A stretch of 64,000 bases of DNA, taken from positions 10,850,001-10,914,000 of the forward strand of contig CM082590.2 of NCBI GenBank assembly GCA_040954595.2, in the 5' to 3' direction. A program made the position numbers and the translations under genes. Of the stretch, positions 1-14,355 are shown in pieces. This DNA comes from Balanoglossus misakiensis (taxonomy: Eukaryota; Hemichordata). The notes beneath the pieces were generated by a model. It worked only from the letters and a program-made list of their open reading frames with translations, searched no databases and was not told where the DNA came from. Position 1 is the stretch's first letter, and each line of letters begins with the position of its first letter.

Positions 1-1761
<1,761 letters not shown>

Positions 1762-1827
1762 CTGAATGGGAAGATAAAATATCATCATCATCATTATCAT
1801 CATCACCATCACCACCAGTAGAAGCAT

Positions 1828-4058
1828 CGTTGTCTTAGTATCCTTATCACAACAACGACTAAATTAACGTTGTGTATGAACACATAACATACAAAATAAA
1901 TAAATAAATAAATAAATACAAACAAACAAACAGAATGAAATAACGATTTTTAAGAGCATTTGTTTATCAGCACACGTACGTCGAACAGAATTCAACCAAT
2001 TGTTCTACTAGTTACGGTTTTCAAACGACAGACCACAGTCCCTCTCTATATAGGGGCATTGAATCTCGGAGAGACAACATAATAGACACACGCCCTTGGG
2101 TTACGTAAGATTGTAAACGTTGTATATTCAGTCACAAGAATTTGAAGAAAAAAAAACTGAAGGTCGCTAGCCTTGCAACACAACGGCGTCTTTCCGAGGC
2201 AATATAGAAAATGAAACGTAACATTTTTTCTTCCAAAAGCAAAACATCTAATTCGTCCGCATGTCTTTGGTTGCGTTTTCTCTCAGGCGCTGAATAGATC
2301 ATGCAGATATAGAGACCGTTTAAACACAGCCAACAGGAGGTCTGTGACGTAGTACGTCAACAGACAGTTGAAACCCGATCACTTTCAAGTGTCCAGGATT
2401 CAGTTTTTATACAGACCTACTATTAGGCCTACTTCATTTGATTCGAGGCTAATAGTTGTAACGAAATTTGGTGATATAGACACAGAGGCACTGTGATATA
2501 GACCACCACCCCTGATTTCATTTTTAAAACAAATTGATTTTAACAAGCATAGTGGTTCGGCCAACGATTTCTCTTCAAGAATCTGTCAACTAGATATATC
2601 TAACTCCGTTACCTCAAGCAAGATACGTACCTTTGTTTTTAGCGTCGCCGAAATAATCTTTCCATGCAGCGATGGTCCATATATATCGAACAACTTTCTC
2701 CTAAGGCATTTAGTCGATGGGATTTGCGGCCAGCGTATGAATAGGACGCCAGATCGTAATATATTACGACAACAATCACAAAAGGTATTCTAATTGCGAC
2801 CATTCATTGTCATCTGAACAACCAACCAGGACCATAAATGAGAACAATTAATAGGGCTTACTCGATCCATACGAAGCCTGAAGCGCGATCCAGTCACCCA
2901 CCCAACCCTACTGAGGTGCACGTCTAAGCCCTGGACTTCTAGGGTCTATGCCCAAACTTACAATGTCGACAACTTCTCCCCAAAATAAAACATCTCGTTC
3001 GATTCCGCGCAACAACGACGCATTTCTTCAAATTGGTCAAATGGAATAATTTTGAATCTTATATTCACTGTATTTCATGTGTATTTCTGACTTGCGTAGG
3101 CCTACTTCTAAATACATCACTTAGACCATAGACAGTAGAGTCCACTAGTCGTTTGGCGATTTTTTGTCTCAATACTTTTCGTGCGTAAAAATTTGCTTGC
3201 TTTGACTTTCTGGTGCTGAGCTCAGTTTCGACTTCAGGGCAGAACTGCTGGCCAACCCGGGCCCATAAGACTCAAGTTGAGCAAGTCTTGATATGATATG
3301 AATAACTTGAAGCTTACAAATACTACGGTTAACAAAACTTAAAAGTAAAATGTCCATGGGTTTAACTTTTTGTCTCGAATTTATCTCGCCTCTGCTCCTG
3401 GTAGCAGCTAGGTCCATAATTAAACAGTCACTTCACTTGCAATGGATGAGGGGTACATTGTATAACAAAGAATGAAGTGTGAATCATGCTTTAATTTATA
3501 AAAACTAATAGGTCTAATCACTAGAATCATTTGAATTTGAATTTTCATTCTCTTGCAGTTCCGAAAAGAATGTTCATCGTTCATGCAAAATGCTTGTACT
3601 TTTTGTAGGGCCTAACTGTTTAAAAAGTTGGTGAAGTTTTGAAACGAATGACCCCAGCCCATCGTACGTTATTCAAGGTTGGAGACTGTGAAGGAAAAGA
3701 AATCAACAGATTATTCTGTTGTATTCCCGTCTTTGGGCTATAAGCACTCCCCGATTCACGAAGCCCTCAAATCTGGCCGTAATCGATCGCCACCACGAAT
3801 AAACTACAAAATACTTGTTCCTTTCAGTTGCATCACAGTTGTAGGGTCAAAGGTCACGGCTCATATTAACAGACGTGATCTTTAAAAATCGTGGTTTCTT
3901 TTTATTTTGTTGGGGATCAGAAGCATTTGCTTACTCCGTTGACAATTTTGTCAGTCTGTTATTCGATTAACAGAAAAAAATAAGAATAAATTCTGAAAAA
4001 TATTTCGATTTACCCACAAGGCCGTAGCTTTGTTTACTTTCTGTGACTTGTTGTAAAC
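1828..4058. other. Divergent intergenic region between sulfotransferase and ACAD copy A
   Basis: About 2.2 kb between two divergent start codons. No open frame here shows a recognised domain or codon periodicity. It holds AAAT/AAAC short runs near 1895-1930 and must contain both promoters, but I see no TATA box or other motif I would commit to. Confidence 0.5.
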
Positions 4059-7012
4059 ATGGCTGCCTTCCGCATCGCGACCCGGTTTGTACCGAAGGGC
4101 AAACTTTTGGCGAGGAATGTGACGGCAATCGTACGCCCATATTCGACTCAATCAGCCGCATCTCTGGCAGGTGAACCTTATGTCGACATAACCGATGAAG
4201 GGATTTTCAACGAAAGTCATTTACAACTACGCGATGCATTGAAAAAGGTGGGTTGACCATTTGACCTCTGTGGTGGTTGACCTATTTCATGTCTATTGCA
4301 GGTGACTGAAGGTCGAGTCGAACTTTACTATCTGCCAATAACATCATTCCGGACTTTGCATTTTTGATCCGACCCCATATGGGTGATAAATGGAAATCGA
4401 AGATCACATGTTTACCTATTAAATCGATCCAAAATGTTGTGCAACAATTATCACAACACAATACATGTACCGGGTTGTTTATGGTGTGTGTGTGTGTGTG
4501 TGGGGGGGGGGGGGTCGTTTTTGTGATCTGTACTACAGAGAGTAGGGTATTAACACTTCAGTTTTAAGTTTTAAAAAAAGGCTGAAATGATGAGCCTGCA
4601 CATTTCACCCCCATTTACCTCTGATAAGCCCAACTTTATGATAGAAAACAATGGATTTGGACCAAACCATGGCGGAGAAAGGTTTGTGATGTTAAATTTA
4701 GGAGGTGCAGTATATGCGCAGAGGTGAAAAACATTGATCATTTTTTTTTTTTATTTGTAGTTAATAGAGAAAGAAATTAACCCCTATGTTGATGAGTGGG
4801 AAGCAGCTCGTAGATTCCCTGCGCATGAAGTCTTCAAGAAACTTGGAGATGCTGGGTTTCTCGGAGTGACAAAACCAACAGGTATGAACATTACTGATTT
4901 ACATCTCCTCAATCCAATTTCAGACGCCAAAATATGAATCAGGGCTATAAAGATAACAATGATATTAGGGGTTGATCTCATATTTTACCAAGTTTACCAT
5001 CAGCTTGTCCATACAGTGTGGTACAAAAATCATAATTATGCTGAAATTAATCTTTCGTCCCTTTATTTAATCCAGAATACGGTGGAATGGGTTTGGACTA
5101 TTCCTATGGCATCGCTGTTGCAGAAGAAATGGGGAACATTAATTGTGGAGCGCTTCCAATGGCAATCGGGGTCCAGATTGATATGGCAACACCAGCTCTG
5201 GCATCGTACGTATTTCACCAATGCACAGTTCTAGCGTTTTTGCTTTTCTGTCTTCGAGATATGAAACATGAAGCTACAATCATGAACAAGAAATGCAAAA
5301 CCAGTGTTGTCTGTGCCATGACCAGAGTTGATTAATAAATACCTTTGTTCTGGCATAGGTTTGGTTCTGATGAGCTGAAACGAACATTTCTGGAGCCTAG
5401 CATCCGAGGTGATATGGTCGCGTGTGTTGGTGTGAGTGAAGCTGGAGGTGGTTCTGATGTTGCCAGTGAGTGTTGTTGTTTTTATTTGTACAAGATCTGT
5501 GATGTCTAGATATTTTGTTTATCAGGCAAGACAAGAAAACAACCAGCCATATGATCACAAGCTGGTAGTGTTTATTTGCACATTCATGTATGTGCTAGTT
5601 ATCGTAGCAACAGTGTTTTCAGTACATGCTTGAAACGGACTCATCTACTCTAATGTCCCAAATTTTCAGGGTCATATTACTTTTTCAGTTTCTGTTTGCA
5701 TCTCATGATAATGTCGACAGAATACCTCTGTATTAGACCAGTCTAGTATTTCACACAAAACAGGTGATGGGTAAAAAGGTATCATGACAAATCTGAGTTG
5801 CAGACTGTATGGTAACCATGGATTATGGTAACCATGTCTTCATTTGTTCAGTTCTAATGTTATTCTCTCCCTAGGTATCAAGACGAAAGCTGTGCGAACA
5901 GGCGATGATTACATCATCAACGGAAGTAAAATGTGGATCACTAATGGCATGCAGGCAGATTGGATCTGTCTCTTGGCAAACACAAGTGATGGACCGATAC
6001 ATTTGAACAAATCTTTGTTCTGTGTTCCCATGAATTCAAAAGGTAATAGTAGTCTCTGTTTACCCAGACTGCACTGGTGGGCTCTTGTTCCACAGACAGT
6101 CTGCAGAAATCCCATAAAAAATCTCCCAGCAAAGATGGCTGACTCGGTACAAAACCGATGCATCTTGGGAGCGATTTATTCTAAGATGACAACGTTCTCG
6201 TAAGCCTCAGGCCAGTGGTACAGTCTCGAAGGAAAATCTACTGAAACAAAAGATAGATTGATTGATATATTCCCCGGTATTATCTAGCATCTACGCAACA
6301 ATACTGTAATGTATTCCACCGTATTTCAAGCCTTGGTTGTATTTCACTGTATTCTCAACTACTTCAGGTATCACAAGAGCACGAGATATCAAGAAGCTTG
6401 GTATGCATTCATCGGACACAGCTGAACTTTTCTTTGAAGACGTACGTATTCCTGCAAGTTATATGATCGGAGAGCCAGGCCAGGGATTTACATATCAGAT
6501 GATTCAGTTCCAAGTGGAGCGTATGTGGGCTGCAGCTGGAGGTAAGGAGGACCTCATTTAACTTTTATCCTACCAACTTGGTTGAAACTGTTTGAAACTA
6601 TGATTGTCTTGACACAGAAGTCTATAGACATAGGGGCCAAAGACTTTGTCAATTAATATTTATCTTACAGTTAAACCTGTCTAAATCAAATGCTGTCTGA
6701 TCTGGAAACCTGTTTATACAGAAGATTGACATTGAACTAGAAATAATTTAGGAATACAATTCTTTGTCGTTGGCAGTTTTGGTTCCAATACAGAAGATGA
6801 TAAATGACACAATCAACTACACAAGAGAAAGGAAAGCGTTTGGGAGACCGATCTTGTCCAACCAAGTTGTTCACTTCAGATTGGCGGAGTTGGAAACAGA
6901 ATTGGAATTGCTGAGGTCTTTGGTGTACAGAGCTACAGGTGAGTTGGGATGATGATGGTGGTTGGTGGTGGTATTGGTGATGATGACGGTGATCATCCAG
7001 GTGACGATGATC

Positions 7013-7052
<40 letters not shown>

Positions 7053-7835
7053 AAATGGAATGCAACTGGAGTTTTATAAAATACAGACTTTTATGTTTAA
7101 ATTTCAGCCATGTATATGCAAGGCAAAGACATCACAAAACTTGCCTCCATGGCCAAATTGAAATGCGGACGGCTTGCCAGAGAAGCAACAGACACCTGTC
7201 TTCAGTTCTGGGGAGGAATGGGTTACACAGAGGACGTACTTGTTAGCAGATTCTACAGGGATTTTAGGTGAGATTACGGGTCATCAGTTTACCTTTCACC
7301 CCCATTTTCATACCCTTTCACCCCCCTTACACTGTATAGAGGTCCAGCATTGCTATTGAGATCAACGGAGTTGACTCAAACCATGGTGAAGAAAAGGTTA
7401 AATACTGCATAATTCTTCAATTAAGCTCCCCCATGATTAATCACAAGACAGATTTTACTTTTGTCGATCATTCACACAGGAATCATTGAAACATTTCTGA
7501 ACGTCTCAGGTCAAATACTGGCATAAGTTGTTATGTGTAAACATAGCCTTTCTGTCCATTCCATCTACATGTACATGTCCCTCAAAGCTCATGCTTCAAA
7601 ATTCATTAGTTGATCTATAGAGTGCTATTGTACCTAACTTTATTTTGTATTGAAGATCAGCATGGCTACAGTACTATATGTATGAAAGGTAGTCATAATA
7701 ATTTCTTTCTGATTAATTATTATAATGATTTCTTTCAGATTAATTTCAATTGGGGGCGGAGCTGACGAAGTGATGCTGTCAATCATCTCCAAGTATATGG
7801 GGACCCTGCCATCACCGCCGATGTTGAAGAAGTAA
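4059..7835 (+). CDS. Mitochondrial acyl-CoA dehydrogenase, ACAD6/acdh-6-like, copy A
   Basis: Nine exons: 4059-4247, 4761-4881, 5076-5205, 5359-5465, 5875-6042, 6368-6541, 6777-6938, 7108-7267 and 7739-7835. All phases agree, giving 435 residues. The N-terminus ([15 protein letters not shown]) is basic and hydroxylated like a mitochondrial import signal. FAD/substrate motifs in order: [14 protein letters not shown] (about residues 170-183), [11 protein letters not shown] (195-205), [10 protein letters not shown] (310s), [19 protein letters not shown] (385-403) and GGADEVM near the C-terminus. The MCAD-type catalytic Glu (YEG) is replaced by Gly. The Glu of FQVERM (about 290) aligns with the IVD/LCAD-type base, so it is the likely catalyst. 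The family oxidises acyl-CoA thioesters, passing electrons to ETF; the substrate cannot be read here. Copy B lies 2.2 kb downstream in tandem. Confidence 0.92.
4609..4692 (-). mobile_element. Degenerate copy of the TTAA/CCCTTTCACC MITE
   Basis: CATTTCACCCCCA at one end and ACCATGGCGGAGAAAGG at the other, with the family's AGAAAACAATGGATTTGGAC core. It lies in intron 1 of ACAD copy A. The ends have lost the TTAA. Confidence 0.55.
6945..7050. repeat. (GAT)n/(GGT)n microsatellite in intron 7 of ACAD copy A
   Basis: Trinucleotide run starting a few bases after the exon 7 donor. The same run occurs at the same place in copy B (13183-13320) but longer and differently ordered, so it was present before or copied during the duplication. 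Confidence 0.9.
7309..7401 (-). mobile_element. MITE copy (CCCTTTCACC termini) in ACAD copy A intron 8
   Basis: Starts TACCCTTTCACCCCCC, ends ACCATGGTGAAGAAAAGGTTAA. The right-hand TTAA is kept. Confidence 0.6.
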
Positions 7836-10003
7836 AGAAGCATCTCTATACAACAGCTATTGTAATAGAATACAAACCAGTCACCAGTATACATATATTG
7901 ACTGACCATCATGTCTTGATATTGACCAGTCCCTAGCAGTGTGCCCTCTTAGCCCATATGATTGGCTACTGACTTTAATAACAAACTCACTAGTGACTCA
8001 AGAAAATTATCCACTCCACATGCACAAGTTTAGGGCTGACCCAGAGAAATATTTGGAAATCCTTAAATTGTTTCAAAGCTTTTAAAAATGATGTTTGTTA
8101 TAGAGGGCACACTGGTCACCAATATACATATAATGACAGGATTTAACCAATCACTGTGCAAGAAACATACGTGGCATTGATTAGACCAATCACAGTGCAG
8201 GAAACAGACATGTGTAACAATGTAAAGTGATATCTCTTCATGATACTATACGTTGTAAATAATTCTTCTGCTTGCTGATATGTAAAAAGGAGGAGTGGTT
8301 TCACAATTTTACTACGAGACATTTACTTTTGAAAAGCTGTAATATTTAGTATTACTTCTTGATGTTATAGAAAGAATATACCTAAAAATCTGTTATATAA
8401 CATTGATAATAACTGTCTATTGAATGCATGTAGACAATGTTGATCAATAAAAATGGGGAGCATATTTTCATAAAAGATTACTAGCCCAGCTCCAGTTTAA
8501 TGTCAGTGTTAAAACCAAACAATTTGGGAAGCTTCAGGGCTTGTCAGAACACCACAGACTTGTACCCCGATCATAAATAACAACAAGCCCCTGAGCTTAA
8601 GCAGAACCTGTATGTGAATTATTTAAATCATTAAAATGGGATTACGGGTCACTCTATTTTGTAGTGAAGTGAAACGAAAACGATATGTAATTGAAAAAGT
8701 ACTTGTTCTATTTATGTCACTAATACAATGCAACTGATGGTGATTATTGTGTTTGTGGGATCTTTACAAATATTCACTACCGGGAAAAAATATTGTGTGC
8801 TTGTTTCTACAAGTTTTTTGTTGAAAGGTTTATTGTTAGCTTTTGAAACAATGATTTTATGGCGTTTGTAGAAAGTTATTCGCACAGATGGTATGCACTA
8901 TACAATGCAATACAATAAAAGACAATAGAAATAGTTAACAGCCAGATATGTGCAATGTGATTTTTCACACATGAAATAAAAACCCAACATGTAGAACCTC
9001 ACAATTTCCTTTTTGTCTGTATTATTACTAGTTCAGTTCCCTTTTGGAGGACAACAAGAAATTGCCTTTGATACACAGAACAAAATTACTTAAAGCTAAA
9101 AGTTACAGGTTTGATGTTCCTACCTCGGTTTCGAGGATGAGCTTGACTCCATGATGAAGTCGAGAGTTGTACATATCATCAGCCTCACTCTCTCGTCCCT
9201 AATTCTTATCTTGGTGCAGTGGCCAGACATGGTCAAGACGGCTGGAGATAGGTCAGGATGCGGTGTGGTGGATGGTCAGCAGTGTCCTACATGTCTCACT
9301 GTGCCTTGGTTGCGCTTCACGACGCTTCACTGGGTCCGCTGTCTTGTCCGTTGAACTGATTGGTTTCTTCGGTACAGTCAGGCGGGTCCAGTCTTTGCAT
9401 GCGTAGGTATAGACAAGCCCTACAGTTACCTCCTGTCTTGTGGCATGCAACACACGACAGTGGAGACTCGTGGTGGCTGGGACGCCTAACCCCATCACAG
9501 GTCGAGAGACCTGCCCACTGCCCCAAAAGTTACAGCTTTACAAAGTCTCTCTCTCACTGCCCTTTTTCCATTAATTATGTTTGATACAAGACACTGTTTA
9601 TGTTATTCTACATGTGGATATCTAGTGAATCAACGATCAACCACACACAACACATACCCTAAGATATGAGATTAAGAATCTGGCCAAAATGAATAAACGG
9701 TAGAAAACAATTATTTATTTCGGCGAGTTTTTCACTATATATTGGTGTCTGTAAGTGGGATGGAAGTTGTGTGTGGTCGAACATCGATTCACTATATATC
9801 CACATCATGTAGAATAACATAAACAGTGTCTTGTATCAAATATAATTAATGGAAAAAGGGCAGTGAGAGAGAGACTTTGTCCTTTTAAACAGTAAATTTA
9901 TGCAGCTCCGTAACTAATTACTTTAACCAGTGACATAATTCCCTTTAAACTAGGTGAGGTAATAGGCCATCTCCCCTGTCTCACCATTACAAAGTGCAAC
10001 AAC
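7836..10003. other. Intergenic region between ACAD copies A and B
   Basis: Contains the AT-rich 3' flank of copy A with possible poly(A) signals near 8448 and 8916, an unclassified non-AT-rich block at 9110-9530, and a palindromic element at 9533-9895 that ends about 110 bp before the copy B start codon. No convincing gene. Confidence 0.5.
9533..9895. mobile_element. Palindromic MITE-like element with ~110-bp inverted repeats
   Basis: The left arm (about 9540-9650) reads ACAAAGTCTCTCTCTCACTG and continues to a GTGGATATCTAGTGAATC segment. The right arm (about 9772-9892) is its reverse complement with scattered mismatches. The arms are separated by roughly 120 bp. Single arms occur at 404-525, 11644-11735 and 49014-49090. 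No coding capacity, so non-autonomous. Confidence 0.75.
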
Positions 10004-13000
10004 ATGGCAGCGTGTAGGATTGTACAGCTCACCACGAAGCATAGACTGCTGTCTGCGAGCTGTGTCAGAGTTGCTAGGCGACAGTCTAGTAGATTGTCTT
10101 CATCTCTGGCAGGGGAACCCTGTGTTGACATAACTGATGAAGGGATATTTACTGAGAGCCACCTACAACTACGTAGTGCATTGAATAAGGTAAGTCGTGT
10201 ATTGTCTACTGACGGTACTATGAACTATGTCACATATATATTCTAAAGTTTAATCTGATTGTGAATGGATACTGTCAAACCTGTCTACAGTGGCCAGTCA
10301 AGGGACTTTCCCAAATTGGACTTTATAGACAGGTCAATTAATGTACAAGTAAATTGCACAGGGACTGGTAAAAAATGGCCTATGCACTGTATAGAGGCGT
10401 GGCCAAACCTGTGTTGGGAGCTCCCAACACAGGTTTGACTGTACATGTACAGCATGGGAGTGCCACAGTGGTACTGACTGATTGATGGGTTGACATTTCA
10501 GTAGCGATTACACTTTAAGAATTATTTGATATATATATATATAGAAGCCGTCAATAAATGATTGGAGGGAGTGCATTGTGCATGGTGGTGTAGAATACTG
10601 TGAAACAGTTAATTTTCACACGAGATTCATTTTCACTTTTGTACTCATTTTTCTGTAAATTAAAAATTCCAGTGACAATTCTTTATTTTCCCGTTCTTTA
10701 CACATAAGTCCACAAGAAATAGTGAAAATAAAATCTTAGTGTTCCAAATTTTAGTTTTCAGCAAAAATAAATTCAATTGGAAATAAAGTGTTCCACAGCT
10801 TCGTAATTATAAAAAATTTGATTTTTCATTCAGTTAATAGAGAAAGAAATCAACCCCTATGTTGATGAGTGGGAAGCAGCTCGTAGATTCCCTGCGCATG
10901 AAGTCTTCAAGAAACTTGGAGATGCTGGAATTCTCGGAGTGACAAAACCAACAGGTAGAGTATATTTTCCAATTGAAGATTTGAACCAACGTTTTCAAGT
11001 GAGTTTCAACTGACCACCAGAGTTGCATTCATTGTAAAAGGTTTTGTTGGCTTAAAAAATGATTTAGCATCATAAAAATGAATGAACTTGAGCATAAAAC
11101 ATCAAAGACATATTTTTGTGTAATTCAAGATTCCTGAGGGCTGTCACTATGGGTATCTGCATGGAAGTGTGTTTGTAGGACATTGGGTAATGATTGAAAA
11201 AAAACTGTTTTGGGCTTGGTTTTTGCAGTTATTACATGTTGAGGAGAATATATATGATGTTTTGTTGCCTATTGATGTGAGATTTCCAAAAGTAATACAT
11301 AAGTTGATAAATCAATATTAAATATCATAAGAGTGAAATCATTTTAATCTGCTTATTACAATACAGAACATGGTGGCCTGGGTTTAGATTATTCCTACTC
11401 AATAGCAGTTGCTGAGGAACTTGGAAACATAAATTGTGGTGCAGTAGCGGTCGCAATTGGGGTGCAGACGGACATGGCAACACCATCTCTTTCAAGGTAA
11501 GAATATATAATTGCCTGTGTTTTAATTGTTGTTGTTGAAAATTTATGCAGTTAACATGCATGGACATGCACTCAAATACACTGAAAGCCAAAAGATTCAG
11601 CTATGATGGAGATTTAACAATGCAGTTTCTGTTGTTAAAGTGTTAAAGGGACAAAGTCTCTCTCTCGCTGCCCTTTTTTTTATTAATTATGTTTGATAAC
11701 AAGACACCATTTATGTTATTCTACATCAGGATTTTCTGTTTAATTATCGCGTTACTGTTTCTCACTGCTGTTACTTATAAACTCTGCCATTCACATTCAC
11801 AAAGAGAATCTTGTTCTTTGTTTTTGACAGGTTTGGTTCTGACGAACTGAAGCGTTTATTTCTCAAGCCTAGCATTGAAGGTGACTTTGTGGCTTGTGTT
11901 GGCGTTAGTGAACCTGCAGGGGGATCGGATGTTGCCAGTAAGTATTTGGATAGCCGTAATTCTTGCTACGGATCAGTTCATAGTTTTTTATGATTGCTGT
12001 GCCAATTAACCGAAGTCATTATTGGACTGTGACCTAACTAACTCTCATTTGCTACAACCATGTCACGTACAGCTATAGGTGGAAAGTGTATTAGTTACAT
12101 ATTGACCTTACAGGAACCTAAATGATGATCAAGTTTCAGATATTTTACAGAATGCCCGTGTCTCTTCAATGGACGACAATGATGACTTTGAACTGCAAAG
12201 TTCTAAATATTGATTCTCTCCCTAGGTATCAAGACGAAAGCTGTGCGAACAGGCGATGATTACATCATCAACGGAAGTAAAATGTGGATCACTAATGGCA
12301 TGCAGGCAGATTGGATCTGTCTCTTGGCAAACACAAGTGATGGACCGATACATTTGAACAAATCTTTGTTCTGTGTTCCCATGAATTCAAAAGGTAATAC
12401 ATTACAAAACTGAGTATTGAATTGAATATTAAATATGGAATGACACGCATACAAAGACGCAATTATGAATCCTCTTCATTATTATTATTATCTGTGTCAG
12501 GATTTATTTTCAAATCTTTTATTGACAGGTATCAACAGAGCCCGTGCAATAAGGAAACTGGGTTTGCATTCATCAGATACAGCTGAAATTTTCTTTGATG
12601 ATGTTCGAATTCCTGCCAGTTATATGATTGGAGAGGAAGGGCATGGATTTACATATCTGATGATGCAATTTCAAGAAGAGAGGATGTTTTTAACAGCTAC
12701 AGGTAGATGAGACTATCAGGCTTTGTTTTTGAGGCAGCTAGATTATCAAAGTATGCTTGACGTCAAGCGTACCAGTAGACATGTATATGCCTGCATGTAC
12801 ACAGTATTTAAATTTGCTCTACATGGCTTGGAGTGAGAATAATCAAAGACTTTTTGTGTGTTCATAAAAACAGCAAATTTTGCCAGATAATAGACGATGT
12901 TTGAAAATGCTCATATGAAAGAGATTTCAGTTGGGTTAAGTAAATTTCAAATCGATGTCATAAGAACTTTAAACATGAAGTATATCTGATAAATTTTGTC

Positions 13001-13257
13001 TGGTTATATAGGTCTCATGCCAATTCAGAATACCATAGCAGATACCATCAACTACACAAGAGAAAGGAAAGCGTTCGGGAGACCGATCTTGTCCAACCAA
13101 GTTGTTCACTTCAGATTGGCAGAGTTGGAAACAGAATTGGAATTGCTGAGGTCTTTGGTGTACAGAGCTACAGGTGAGTTGGGATGATGATGGTGGTTGT
13201 TGGTGGTGGTTGTGGTGATGATGACGGTGATGGTGACGATGATGATGATCATGATGA

Positions 13258-13291
<34 letters not shown>

Positions 13292-13933
13292 GGTGGTGGT
13301 AGTGATGATGATGATGATTTAAATGGAATGCAACTGGAGTTTTATAAAATATAGACTTTTATGTTTAAATTTCAGCCATGTATATGCAAGGCAAAGACAT
13401 CACAAAACTTGCCTCTATGGCGAAACTGAAATGTGGAAGGCTGATTAGGGAAGCCATGGATTCATGTCTTCAGTTCTGGGGAGGAATGGGTTACACAGAG
13501 GACGTACTTGTTAGCAGATTCTACAGGGATTTTAGGTATGTTATTGAGTGTACACGATATATTTCTTTTAATAATAATGACACATGTACTGATAGTCATA
13601 TGACAGAATCTCATGGCTCAATAGTGCACGCACGGCGTACTGGGAGTATTTGCAATATTGAGTGATGAAGGTGCATTAATTCTTGCACCTGTCATTGCAC
13701 AAGCGCAGTACCAAGCAGCAAGAATTATAATTATAACCCAAAAATAATGGGTTTTGAACTGAACCATGGTGGAGAAAGGGTTTATGTCTACCGTATGCTT
13801 TTATATTCATGTATTTGTGTCTCGATCGTTTTCTTTCAGAGGTTTGTCAATCGCGGGTGGAGCTGACAAAGTCATGTTATCAATCATCTCGAAGTACATG
13901 GGAACTTTACCGATGTCAACCAAGAAAAAATAA
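10004..13933 (+). CDS. Mitochondrial acyl-CoA dehydrogenase, ACAD6/acdh-6-like, copy B
   Basis: Nine exons: 10004-10189, 10834-10954, 11367-11496, 11831-11937, 12226-12393, 12529-12702, 13012-13173, 13376-13535 and 13840-13933. Seven internal exons match copy A exactly in length; the product is 433 residues. The targeting peptide ([16 protein letters not shown]) has diverged from copy A, as have exons 3, 4, 6 and 9, while exons 2, 5 and 7 are almost unchanged. The motifs of copy A are kept, including FQEERM with the IVD/LCAD-type Glu. One difference stands out: GGADEVM of copy A is GGADKVM here. The Glu is not the catalytic base but lies in a conserved FAD-side turn, so activity or stability may differ. 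A possible poly(A) signal, AATAAA, lies at 14131. The gene looks intact. Confidence 0.92.
10271..10443. mobile_element. MITE with ACTGTCAAACCTGT ends, in copy B intron 1
   Basis: Left end ACTGTCAAACCTGTC, right end ACAGGTTTGACTGT. It belongs with the AAACCTGTC elements at 15161, 56081 and 61806. A perfect 34-bp palindrome lies at its right end (10404-10437). Confidence 0.6.
11644..11735 (+). mobile_element. Solo arm of the 9533-type element
   Basis: AAAGGGACAAAGTCTCTCTC through TTATGTTATTCTACAT, in intron 3 of ACAD copy B. Confidence 0.6.
13183..13320. repeat. (GAT)n/(GGT)n microsatellite in intron 7 of ACAD copy B
   Basis: Counterpart of 6945-7050, with an added (GGT)n block. The flanking intron sequence on both sides is nearly identical in the two gene copies. 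Confidence 0.9.
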
Positions 13934-14355
13934 AGCATGATTTCTTGATTCTCAATGCAACATTGCACACTTTGTACATGTGTGTGCGGTTTATCAGTAT
14001 TAAATCAAGCACTGCATGGACAGTTAATTCTCATCCAGTAATGTATATGAGAATTAACTGATTATCAGTGTAGGACAACACCTTTTGATGACACACACTT
14101 TGTACCTGCAGTATGTGTGTGATGTTCATCAATAAACTGATCAAGCATGCATTGGACAGGTTCTTATATTTTTTCCGTATATGAAGAAATGTTTATTTTC
14201 ATTGGTGAATCATTTTTCATGCATGCATTTTCACCCCTTTATTGACCTGGTTAATACCTCCTACTATGCAATGTAAAAATTGTTATGGAACTTCTTTAGT
14301 TTGCTATGATCATACATAGACCTAATGTATTATAAACCCGCATTTTGGAAGCTTT
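13934..14355. other. Convergent intergenic gap
   Basis: About 420 bp between the stop codons of ACAD copy B (plus) and the secreted gene (minus). AT-rich 3' flank. No gene seen. Confidence 0.5.
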
